Below, in pieces: positions 53,033 to 64,000 of a stretch of 64,000 nucleotides of DNA; the stretch's first letter is position 1, and each line of letters starts with the position of its first letter. Position numbers and translations under genes: made by a program. Below the pieces are notes generated by a model. That model made no database searches and had not been told where the DNA came from. It was given only the letters and a program-made list of their open reading frames with translations. Origin of the DNA: Cololabis saira (Eukaryota > Chordata > Actinopteri > Beloniformes > Belonidae); the NCBI RefSeq assembly GCF_033807715.1, contig NC_084587.1, positions 23,460,017 through 23,524,016 of the forward strand, given 5' to 3'.

Positions 53033-56000
53033 TTATGCTACATAAAATATTTACTATATCATTTTCAGTTATTTATCCAGTGAGCCCTCTTGTGATCTCA
53101 ATCTTTTTTACACTATGTAAAGTGTCACTCTGTTGGAGTGCATGAATGAGAGCACCAAAAGATTTGTTCACTCAAATCGTCAATAACACCATCAACACCA
53201 CAAATATTGTTCCCCTCTTCATCTCCTACTGTGGTGGACAAAGAAATCAGAGATGCCAATGTCTCAAATTTTGAACACATTGAGCTGAAACTCTACAAAT
53301 GGATCTCAAGGAGTAAGAATATTACATTTCAATAATTTTGATGATTTACGCCTAAAATACGATATTGCTAAATAATCTACTGAAACAAATCTGCATCATA
53401 CAAAAATACAAATCAGTAAAACTTAACAACTTTCTGAAAAAAATTATCCATTTTAAGATAAATTCAAATGTGGTCAAAATATATACCAACAAGCTGAAAT
53501 GGCAACACACATTTGTTTAAGTATGTTAACCGAAACAAATACCAAATTGTATCCATATCTGCCTGTTCCAAGTTGGACTATAAATCCCCAAACACCTATT
53601 ATAGGGACTTGGCGGTGAATGGGTCTGCTTGCAGCCAGGCCGTCATTTTCAAATGTCAGGTGCCATTTTGCACCATTAACTGATTAATGAGCGTGACACA
53701 GTACATGAGTTCTCCATCCATCAGATCCAGCAGACCGAGGGAGCACAGAGGGGGCTGATATGAGGATGGCACAAGTGTCACATTGCAGTGACATACACTT
53801 GGCACGTACTTTTCATGAAAATAGGCCCAAGTTTGGATCCACTTTGTCACTCCCTGCAAACAGAAATATGTCTGAACTTAGGTCAAGTTTAATTAATTAA
53901 ATTATCTTCTTTTAAAGTCTAATGGATAGTTTGTAACATGTTGCTTTCCTCCTTCACAATAACCTTTATTTGTAAGCGTTTTTCTGTCATAAAAACTCAT
54001 ACTAAAACCTTTTTGTTGATCAGCTCTTGCAACACAGCTGATGTATACCCACATTAAAAATAACAAACAAACAAAAAAAAAAAACTAACTTTGAAAATGG
54101 AAGCATAATTTTAGATTTACAATATTTCAAGTCTGTCTAACATTGACAATTGAGTTTCTTGCATGCCCAGTTCAGGAGCAGTTGAAAGGTTGCCAAGTCC
54201 GGCCATCACTACAACAAATGCAGCTCTGTGCCTATAGCTGCCATAAATGCCAGTGACTATGGGAGCTTGACACCAGATCCCTGGCTGGGTAACCCTGCCT
54301 GGCTGTTCTCTCCAGAGGTCTGCCTGAATTAATCATGGCTGAGCAGCCAAGCAGCCACTGGGGTGGAACACAAAGAGTAAACAGGCTTCCCTGGTCTCTA
54401 TGGAGAACAGTGGAGGATGGCAGGAGCAAGTCGTACATTGTAAATTCCATAAGTTAACTTTGTTCTTGGCCTTCAGAGTTCAACAGTGCCTGAAATCAAC
54501 ATTTTTCCATTGGGATTTTCAAAAATTTTCAAAAGAATTTATAGGAATTAATATGGAAATTGTTATAAAAAAGCTGGACATTTTCAAAATTGCACATTTG
54601 CCTGTAAAAGGGAACTTAAATGCAGTTGGGGTAGAAAAAAAAAACACGTTTCAGTGCATTGTTGCTTAAAGCGATTACATTTGAAGTAAATTCAGTAAAT
54701 TTCTACAGACAGCATTCTTCAATTATATGTACATGGCACACTTTGCTGTAGGGCTATTGAGGCCACATTCCCTGCATGCATCATGCTTTCCTTCATGACA
54801 TGCAGAGATAATGTCTAGAATCCTGAACATCAAATCACATCAGGACTCGTAAAGCTGTGCCATTTAAAACAAAGGGGCTACATCCACTCATGGTTCAATA
54901 AAATGTTATGGGTAAACATATTTGATCTATGGTATTAAAGTTTTAAAAATTTAAAAAAGGGTTATATAAATACTCACGCAAGTAAATCATATGTGCTAAA
55001 TGTATTCAATGCTACTTGTGTGTACTGATTTTTGCAAAATGTAGAAAGCAGAATTCAAGATGCAAATAATTGCATATTCTGCAGTTTGCTAGAAATAACA
55101 GATGATCACAATTTGCAGACTGTTGCATACTAGATGGCAAGTTTCCAGAAGTCTGGTGAAGTCTCCTTCCTTGCAAAGCTTTTTTGTTTTGCATGCATGT
55201 CTTTTATTGACGCACATTTTCTTTTTTTGAATTCATGTTTGTACATGATAAATTACCACAAATAAATTCCCATAAATGGCCACCAATTCTCATACATCAC
55301 ATGAAAAGTTTCCAAATTGGAGGAACTCCAAAACTTCCCAGTTTAACATTCCATGAAAACTTCCTGGAAACTTAACATCCAAATATATGATACACATTTT
55401 AATAAATACTTAAAGACTGAGTCTTATAGCTTGTTTTTAGAGTTTAGGAGAGAAATAAGTCATGTTTGAAAAAGCGGATGCAGTAAAGACTAACAGCAGC
55501 ATCTTTTGAGATTCTCCTCACCATAATACATCTTTCTGCTCTTTCCAAATATATAAAAGCACAACTCCACTTAATTGACGAATGGTCACAACTGAGCAAC
55601 AAGAGAAAGGTTTACTTTGTAAAACCACATATATTGGAAGGCTAAGCTGAACAACACTGTCTTTCTGAATCATCATCAATAGCTACGTAATGGTGAAGGT
55701 GACAGAAAGCAATACATGATGGAAATTTCAAGTCAAAGTGGAGCTGATTTTAAACCCACTTTATGGTAATAGAAGCGATCCTGTCAAGCTATGGCTACAG
55801 GGACGTGAATCCTTGTGTGGTTGTGTGTTGACATTAGTTCTTTTCATCCCTTAATGACTCTAAAATTAATTCTAATGATCTGAATATGAAGCAATTTGCA
55901 TAAAGGGGATGAAAGCAGAAACGCACAACAGAAGAATGTCCATGTTAATATCTGCTGTTGCCAAACAATTCTGCAGTTTGTCAGGTGGCTTAAATAGGGA

Positions 56001-59000
56001 TTTGAATTGATTCCGTCTGTCTTGCTGCATAAAATGTAAGAAACAGGCCAAGTGGAGCTGTATTAAAAAGTGTAAGTGTGTGGTATGTATAGAGTGCATA
56101 GATAGCATTAATAAAGCATTTAAAAAAAATATTTAAACAAAATATAATCTCAAGTTCAATTTGTCCTTCACAAGAATAGCTTAAACGGCTAGCTTGTGTC
56201 ATAAGCCAGTTTGACTGGCTTTTAATGTAAAATTTAAAAAAAGGCAATAAAATACTCAATTAGGCTGTCAGAGTGACCATCACCACTGGCCTACTTTTTT
56301 CCAACAGCTCTCTTAACTGGATCTATTTTAACAAGCCGTCTTGTCAAACCAAATGCAGATGGGTTTATACTTCCATAACAGCGGGCCCCACCCCCACTCA
56401 AACCGAAACATCCATCATTTTGACCCAAAACGTGAGTCGTGATATGACAACATTTTATAATCCAGCTCTCCTCACTGCTGATAGACACTCGTACTTCCAA
56501 CAAGCTGATGCGAGATGTTGAAACAGCTCCCAGCAGACAGGGAGGTCAAGCAAATCTGTGCTACTCTAATCTCTCTGGGGCTGCCAGTGATGTGGTGAAA
56601 TGAGCGCTTGATGAAGTAGATTAGGGATAAAGGAGAGCTTGTCTTTCTTGAGGGGCCTCTGGACACAATCTTAAAAGACTACAAATGTTAAAATCAAAAG
56701 CTTAGTAATGTCAATACTAAATAACCCTTTTGGGACTAACACATTCAGTGATAATACTCTAAATGTCATTAAAATACCACCACCTTAGGTGAAGTGGTTC
56801 CAAATGCGAGGCATCAGGATGCTCAACCTTTCACAAAGATGATTGTAGGATTCCAAGAGCTCAACACCACCAATTTTAAAGAAATGTATTTATTTTATCA
56901 GAGTGGAGATTTATACACACAAACTATACACATGGAGAGCTTGAAGCCCCTCTGCCTGCAACAACATCCATGATATGCATCTTTGCAGCAATTACCAAAA
57001 GGTGAAGGGAAAAAAAAAATCTACTTCCACCCTGAACTACCGAGTTCTCATGTTTTACAACAGTCTGCCTGAGATCACGTAGACCGTGCCAGGGTATGAA
57101 CACAACTTCAGATAAACCATTTAGTAAATAGCATATTACACTATGTCATTATTTGTTTAAAAGAAACTAGCCAAAAATGCCATTTAACAGTTGCCTCACT
57201 GCAGTCACAATTCAAGTTCAAGATTTATTGTCGTATTCTTTTATTTTTAACCTTGCAAACAAGTTTTTTTCAAATAGTTTTTTTCCAGAATACCCTTGGG
57301 TTCAATTACATAAATGACACAATATATATATGCAGATTGCATAACTTGCATCACAATTGTACCGTAAAGTCCGACAAGATCACAGAACCCTTCAACAGTT
57401 CCTTGAAAGGAAAACATCGTGCTTTAAAAAGATGTAACTTTGAAAAGAGAGAAAAGCAGACTGTGGTCTATTTTCTCCACTGTCTGGTAATTCAAGAGAT
57501 AAATTAAATCACAGATTAAAGTCTTTCTGTTAGATATATCACCATGATTTTTTTCCCTGATTCAAAACAGTTCACAAAACCAACCACGTCACTGATTTTA
57601 ACAGAAAAGCACTGCTGAAACTGAGACTATTATACCCTTTAAATTCATTATTTAAAAAAAATCATTTAAAAAAAAAAAATCAATAAATCATTAGGTTGAC
57701 ACCATTTTTTATGTCTGATCTGGACCAAGATGCTGCATTCTTTTCACTCTGAGGTGCACCATAAAAGAAAACCAGAGCACAGAGGGAAGAGGAAAAATAT
57801 CTTAATAGCTGGATTTCTAATAATATCTTCAGAAAGGCAACCTGCCAAGTTACTGTTCTCAACAGTGGCTCACATTCATTTTATAATACATTAAATGTGA
57901 CGATTCCAAGGCAGTAGTTTGACAAGGACTTGTCTTTTGATTTTTCATTTATTTTAGAGAACACTGCCATGGCATGCATAATACAAATACACCCAGCACT
58001 GGATCATATCAAATCAAATCATTTCATGCCGTTACATCACTTAGTCCACACTGAGCCATTTTCACTGTGATGGAAAGATGCTGACCAAACGACGAGAAAA
58101 AGAGAGCAACTACAAACTGAGGACCTCAAAATGAAGAACCGAGGTGCCTGTAGTCACTGTTCACTTGTGCACCAATTAGAAATAAGTTCACAGTTGCCAT
58201 TTTTTTTTTCTTTTTTTATATAAAAATTGTACTGGTAAATAAATAAAGAGTACTAATCCTATTTCAGTCAGGCGTCATGTTGGAGGTCCAAATGTGCTTC
58301 GTAACGCTGACTTGCCTGCAGGTTTTTTGGCTTACGTGACACGTTCAGTCACAGTCTCATGTAGTTTTGGGGAGAGCAGTTACAGGGATGTATTTCCAAC
58401 CTAGCATAGCATAGCATGATTCAAATTGTTCAATTTAGCTATAAAAGCTGACTGATGGAGGCTGGTCCCCAAGGATATTAAATTCTACACTTTTGCCCAT
58501 TCCTGCTGTGCCCTACTGGTGCTTTTGGGGCAAACCTAATTTCAGAAAAGCAGAACACTGGAGATGACTGCTGTGGTTCCTCTGTATTCCCACTGACTTC
58601 ATAAACTCCTCCTGCACCTTCACCCGACGACTCCTTGAATACTTTATAGGGTCACTCTTTTTATAATTAGCAACATTTGTGCCACCTCTGGAAACTGCAG
58701 CCTTGCATAATGACCATTACAGCATAAAATATCAGCATACTGCCTACATACTACTAATGCTAGATAGTTAGATCCCTCCAAAAACTCAAGACCAACTCAT
58801 ACCTTTATTTTTGGCAAAAACGGTGAATATTTTTGACCACAATCACAGCTATATTCCCATAATATAATTATTTCCTTCACAGCCTCAGTTGTGAAGCCTC
58901 TGGAGCACATATTTCTAGTCATCATATACTCGTCAATAAACTTTGACGAGACACCTTCCAGACAGAAGGGGCAAACCACAAATTTAGCACCAAGGTGGTC

Positions 59001-62000
59001 CATCTGAATGTGTCCAAAATGCCTAAATGGCCATGGCTTACAACATACTAGCACTTCTAGTATGATTAGCAGTAATCCTTTAAAACATGTAGAGTCTAAA
59101 ACACAGCAGAGCATTTAGCGTGTTGTGACCATCTGGTAACTTAAATACATAAATCACTCCCAGTCAGCTTCATAATGAAGAAAATCCAATTTAGCCAGTC
59201 TGAAATGTTGATCAGTGTTAACTTAAAGATCTAAATGGTCACAGTTTGTATCTCCTGATTTGTTGCAAACCCTCTAACAGAGTTCTTGTTGGATACTTGA
59301 CATTCCTTTTGGTGGAATTGAATTACATTTGTTGGGTTTCCTGGCACAGACCTCACTACACAGCACAGTCCACTACGTATTCCAACAGCCTCCGACTCAT
59401 GCCAGACCTGTGCCTTGATGGTTCTGGGGATCTTTATAACCATTTGAATCAAACTCCTCGTGGCTGAGAACAACAAGATGGGTGTTCTTTCAGACCGAGG
59501 TAAAGTTGGTATTCTTCTGAACTATATTTACTAAGAAACAGCTCTTAAAATATATTGTTGACTCTGGGTCAAAAAGGATCATTTTAGATCTCTGTATGTT
59601 GGCACAAAAACTACCAGCTGCAGTCAGATTACCAGGAAGTTGTAAGACCTTGGAAAGAGAAGACATGGGGGGGCGGGTTTAGACTAAGCCAATCCTTGTC
59701 AATATGTGGAAGCCAGAAAACCAGAGAAAAAAAAAATAATAGTGGAGCAAGCTTTTATCACAGTTGTATGCTATTTTTCTGTGGTGCCAGGGCATTGATT
59801 TACTGTGAAGCGCTTTAGATCAGCCTGCTCTGCTGTTGTCTTCACACGTATTGTATATACATAAAAAGCCTTGTGCAATATATACCGAAAATGATTTTTT
59901 CTATGTCATATGGAAATGTCAAATGTGTAGTTAGATTAATGTAGTAACTGAGTCTGAAATTCTAATACTCAATCCATGTCCACTGCTAATCAACACAGCC
60001 TACTGTACCTAAGTATTTGAGGAAATAAAGTACTCATCTCACATGGTCGTGTACTGTATAAGTGACCTCTTTATTGTGCTTTCACTGCCAATCTAAGTCT
60101 AAGTTGGAGAATTGCTGCCATTGTCAACAAAAGGAAAAGGATTGTCCGGAAATGGCCCTCATAAGAGTCAGAGTCGTAGCCTCAAGGCAGTCTTAGTTTC
60201 CCTTCACAGTCTTGTCCGAATAACAGCAGATTTGTTAATAACAACAAAACATACTACTCATTTATTGCTCATCTTTCTTGGGAATAATAATGTTTGAGGG
60301 TTTTTTTCTGGATTTAATCAACCAGCATCACTGAGATCTTTACTGAAGAATATGTTTTCTGTTATATTTTGCCTGCAAGAGAGCAGAAATGGAAATATAA
60401 TTTTACCATGAGATATTTTAAGCTTTTTATTTGTACACTTGCAGCATCCTATGACTGGAATTTGCAAAGTAGCAATGGAAATAAGTCTAGAATTATAGCA
60501 GGATTTGTGGAGGCGAAGAAGGGAAGAGATAAACAGTCATTAATGTGGAATTCCTGCCTGACTGGCTTGGAGCAGCGACATAAGAATTTCAACATGAAGG
60601 ACGCTCCATTTATGGACCCCTTCAACAAAACAGGGAGTCTGTAAAGTTATTTTCGAATTAAAACAGTTTTGTTCAGTTCACAATATACTAAATGTTAGTA
60701 TGTAGTGTACTTTAACTGTTAATATACACCTTTGGTCATCTTATTCCTTCTCAACTCCAACTTATATCTACATAAAGCTCACAATAAGAAAAAGAACTGT
60801 CAAATGCATGCTTCTTTACTGCACCATTCATCTATACTGATAAGTCTACTGTTACTGATTTGAGCAGGATTCTTCTGACGTGCTTATCTCTGTAACTGGC
60901 AGTCATGAAGTCAAACTCCATACTGAAAAAGACTCCAATCCCAATGCTATATTTGTCTCCTGTAGCAGATAACTACAACCTCTAACACTGAAATGATTTC
61001 CTCCTGTGATAATTATCTGTGTGCATACAGAATAAAGCACCAACGGCTGCTTTTCATCAAGCAATTACTATAAACACAACAGAGGTGGAGAATACACTTA
61101 AGCAACCCAACGCCTTACTGATCTTAATGTTTTTTAATTGTTTTGTTTTTGTTGCTCAAGCTGAAATTCCAGCAAGACGTACAAGGATCGCTAAAAATGA
61201 TGGCCTAAAGTATCAGGTTCTGATGACTACATCATTAAATACTATAGATTACACATCTCTAACCTGAGTAGGTAATAAACAGGCGTATAGTAACTCTAGT
61301 CAAACCACAAACAACACATTTTTTTATCTGATTTGATACAAATGTAAGAGGTTCATTGTTGTGTTTGAAAACTGAAAACTCCTGAACAGGGAACCAGGAA
61401 ACTGTCTGCACACTGCAGAATATCCTTGCACACTCAATCCTTCCTTCCACTAACAGGTTTCCTGTGGTTTGCCCTAAACTATGTCTGCAGCTTCCTCTGA
61501 CAAGCCTAAAATAAATTCAACAAAAGGTTGTTCTTGAGGGCCACTAAAAACTGCACTGTCTCTAAGGACATTTACCACCCAGCGCTTCATTTCCAGCCCC
61601 CACTGTAATCTCAAAGTACAGTGATCCTACTTTCGGAGTAATTTGTTTGGTGCATTTATTTGGGTATCCAGTCCAAACATGTTTTGCAGCAACTGAGTTG
61701 ATATTAACCAATACATTATAAAGTTCTTTGTACGCTGACTGAGCAGCAGATGTAAATATAAGAAACATAATATAACCCTTTCAGTAATAGCTGGATTTCT
61801 ACCTTCAGCTATTTACTTCAAGGCAGTAGAATAAACATGTCTGTTTCCTCTGATGCTCCAAATTGTTGAAAGATAATCTAACTCATTGAAACATCTGTGA
61901 TACAAGATGCCCAATTAATAACCTCAGTGATGTATAAGAATGGACGTGTCATCTTTGATATATTTTTGGGGATTTGGGATCAAGTGCTGCTTATCTGATG

Positions 62001-62984
62001 GTCCAGTGGATGTTTGATGGCAGTGCCAGTTACACGAGTAGTCATGTTTATTGGTTGATGTATCATTATTTAAGGATTTAAAAGAAAATAAATCCTGCCA
62101 ACGTTTATTGCACGTTGAGTAATGTAAAAGCACGGGGTGTTATTTGCCACCCCGTCCCTGAAGGCGAGTTGAGGGGAGGGAAGGTGAGTCGGGAGGCGTT
62201 ATCCGCTTAGATCCGCAAGGAGGTGTGAGCGTGTAGAATGATGTATTATTGTCACATCAGCAACATTAATACGCCGTCAGACAGGTGTAGTTTTCAAATG
62301 AGGATGGGTGAACATCAGGATGAGGGTCTTTTGGCCGCATTTTTTCGCATCTTGGAAAGCCCCAGTTTGTCATTTGTGTGGTCAATTGTTCAAAGAATGG
62401 ACAATCCTTTGTGGTTTTGAACATAAGCCGGTTTATGGCGTCCTCGGCTCCGAGGACAACTAGCTTGCAGATCTCCTTGTCTGTCCAAATATAGGCCCTA
62501 CTTGTGACCTTGTGCTGCTGTTGATACTCTCAAAAGACAACAACAAAAAAAACAACCTTGCCTGGTGGGCTGTATTCAGGTTATGTGATAACACACGACC
62601 ACGGCCCCGTTCTGTTTACATTAGACCTGACCTGTGACTAAGTGTTCCCTCAGAGGAGAGTTAATAGCGGGGCCAGCTTGACTCGACACCCCGCATCAAT
62701 GTCAATGTGAAAAGGACAGGCGACATTAGATTTGCGTGTTAAACATGGGGTATCCACCAATGTAAAAAGGGGCTTTTCTTTAGCTTCATAGCAAGAGACA
62801 GATGTGCGTTTAAGCTGGATACATTTGTTGTTCCACCATGGCACATTTTTACCCTTAAAGTAACTTCAAATCTTTGACGTACACTAAATTCATAATGGCA
62901 AACTTCCTCAAAGACATGCTTCCTCATGACTGCATCATTACGATACACTTGCTGACCTTTTGAATTACCACGTCCTCCGATGTC

Positions 62985-63225
62985 CTCTAATCCAGGGGTT
63001 TTCAATTCCAGTCCTCGGGCCTCCCTGCCCTGCATGTTTTAGATGTTGCCTTGCACCAACACACCTGATTCTAATTAATGGTCCACATAAGTTTGTCATC
63101 GAGGTCTGTACATCTATGTTGATGACACTGCTCCTTGTATCATGGTGTGCTGAAAGCAGGATAGCATCTAAAACAAGCAAGGCAGGGGGGCCTGAGGACC
63201 GGAATTGAAAACCCCTGCTCTAATC
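62985..63225. mobile_element. short hAT-type MITE with perfect 8-bp target duplication
   Basis: The element runs 62993-63217 (225 bp). It starts CAGGGGTTTTCAATTCCAGT and ends with the inverted copy, with two differences in about 29 bp. The direct repeat CTCTAATC flanks it exactly (62985-62992 and 63218-63225). CAGGG...CCCTG ends with an 8-bp duplication are typical of hAT (Charlie-like) elements. No coding capacity. Confidence 0.92.
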
Positions 63226-64000
63226 CATTTACTGACTTTACTCAGAAGTAAAATGATTAAGTTGAAGGTGTGTAACATTTGTGTAAAAAGTAAAGCATGC
63301 CAGCCCTGTTTCATTCTTGAAAGACTGCTGTGAGTGGAGCGTACCTAAATTGCCGGTATAAAAGGCCTCCTCAATTCCTGGTCCAATGACTGATCCATGA
63401 CGCACAATCAACGTTTCAACGTCAGTTTAAAAAAAATGTGTTTGTCTTGCCGACAAACAATTCAAGATTTTATTGAGCTTTTGAAGAGGATTTGTTTGTA
63501 TATAATAATTCAATTTTTTCATTACTTCAGTAAATATAATGCCGCTACTAATGATGTTGGAACATTAATATTCATTATTATATGATGTGGAGAAAATTAA
63601 GAATCAGATACGGTAGCATATTAAGCTGATTCAAGGCAGTGGTTCAATTAATTCACATGAAAAAAAAATGAAGGAAAAAAAGTCATTTGTACTGAGGATC
63701 CACAAAACTCCTTTGAATTCAGCAAATTAAGTAGCTGCATTTTTTTTTTTTTTTTTTACATTATTCAGTTTCTTCCACACATATATAATGAATTGCATTT
63801 ATAAAGATTTGTGTCACTATTATTTTTGACTTTATTGTTTTTATTCGTTTAAATTGATTGTGGTGCTGATATAGCTCTAGTCATATATTAAGTTATTTGA
63901 TCTTGCAAATAAATATATCACCAAGGTCATAGTGGATGTTGGCGTTAATAATTTTTTAAAGTTTATTCTGCAACAAATTAAATGCTGCCCGCTCTCATTT

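Larger units (their letters stand above)
51192..64000 (-). other. lrba intron upstream of w1, 3' part (at least 12.8 kb)
   Basis: I searched this stretch on the minus strand for the conserved first coding block (KFAVLTGLV and SNRDIVETVF of LRBA) and did not see it, so the previous exon is beyond the right edge. It holds a (CT)n tract, a short hairpin, a small hAT MITE near the right end and a block at about 62550-62720 that may be conserved. Open frames here do not resemble known proteins. The first bases at 51192-51200 are the acceptor gctctgcag. Confidence 0.75.

Noticed and set aside
53656..53859. Minus-strand 67-codon open frame as a possible upstream exon
   Set aside because: Its sequence has no likeness to LRBA N-terminal residues and no fitting splice pair to w1.
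58797..59114. Minus-strand 105-codon Cys-containing open frame
   Set aside because: The Cys spacing does not form a known zinc-binding pattern, and nothing around it suggests a gene.
60369..60644. Plus-strand 91-codon open frame in the upstream intron
   Set aside because: No recognisable domain and AT-rich codon use like the surrounding intron; probably chance.
1..64000. A nested mab21l2 gene, which sits inside LRBA in vertebrates
   Set aside because: No single-exon frame of about 360 codons is present; in vertebrates it lies nearer the 3' end of LRBA, beyond the left edge here.
1..64000. CRISPR arrays, operons or other prokaryotic features
   Set aside because: The sequence is clearly vertebrate nuclear DNA; repeats seen are microsatellites or transposable elements.

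Overview
The window is vertebrate nuclear DNA, almost certainly from a teleost fish. It is AT-rich, with small exons in long introns, classical splice signals, long (CA)n/(GT)n tracts, tRNA-derived SINEs of fish type, degenerate LINE reverse transcriptase and several hAT-like miniature elements. Nothing in it looks prokaryotic. I cannot name the species.

One protein-coding gene explains all the coding sequence I can support. It is the minus-strand lrba gene (LPS-responsive beige-like anchor protein, the paralog of neurobeachin). I placed 32 consecutive coding exons, called w1 to w32 in transcription order, running from 51191 down to 415. Together they hold about 5.6 kb of coding sequence, about 1,870 codons. 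Splice phases agree at every junction except for one apparent extra base at the start of w1. The exons cover nearly all of the N-terminal two thirds of the protein: the N-terminal helical region, the concanavalin A-like domain, the armadillo/solenoid region, a long acidic Ser/Thr/Glu-rich linker in one 1,362-bp exon, a second conserved helical block, a variable linker, and the DUF1088-type block just before PH-BEACH. The start codon exon lies beyond the right edge. The PH, BEACH and WD40 exons lie beyond the left edge.

Region by region: 1-414 is intron. 415-5538 holds four exons of the late linker and DUF1088 block. 5539-12476 is a large intron with a (GT)n tract. 12477-15952 holds four exons, a hAT-like MITE and a tRNA-SINE. 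15953-22729 holds the conserved central exons and the acidic exon, plus a 1.08-kb degenerate hAT. 22730-29149 is a large intron with two further terminal-inverted-repeat elements and candidate conserved non-coding blocks. 29150-44977 holds the compact exon series of the solenoid and ConA-like domains, plus a LINE 3' end. 44978-47761 is an intron filled by an antisense L2-type LINE fragment and two SINEs. 47762-51191 holds the first three exons seen. 51192-64000 is the 3' part of the intron upstream of w1, with a small hAT MITE near the right end.

The main points of interest are three GC-AG introns in one gene, all with the same GCAAGT donor; a one-base frame break at the acceptor end of w1; a (CA)n tract starting about 12 nt inside an intron donor; a MITE filling most of a small intron; and three perfect short hairpins of unknown origin. 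I did not find evidence for a new multi-gene system.
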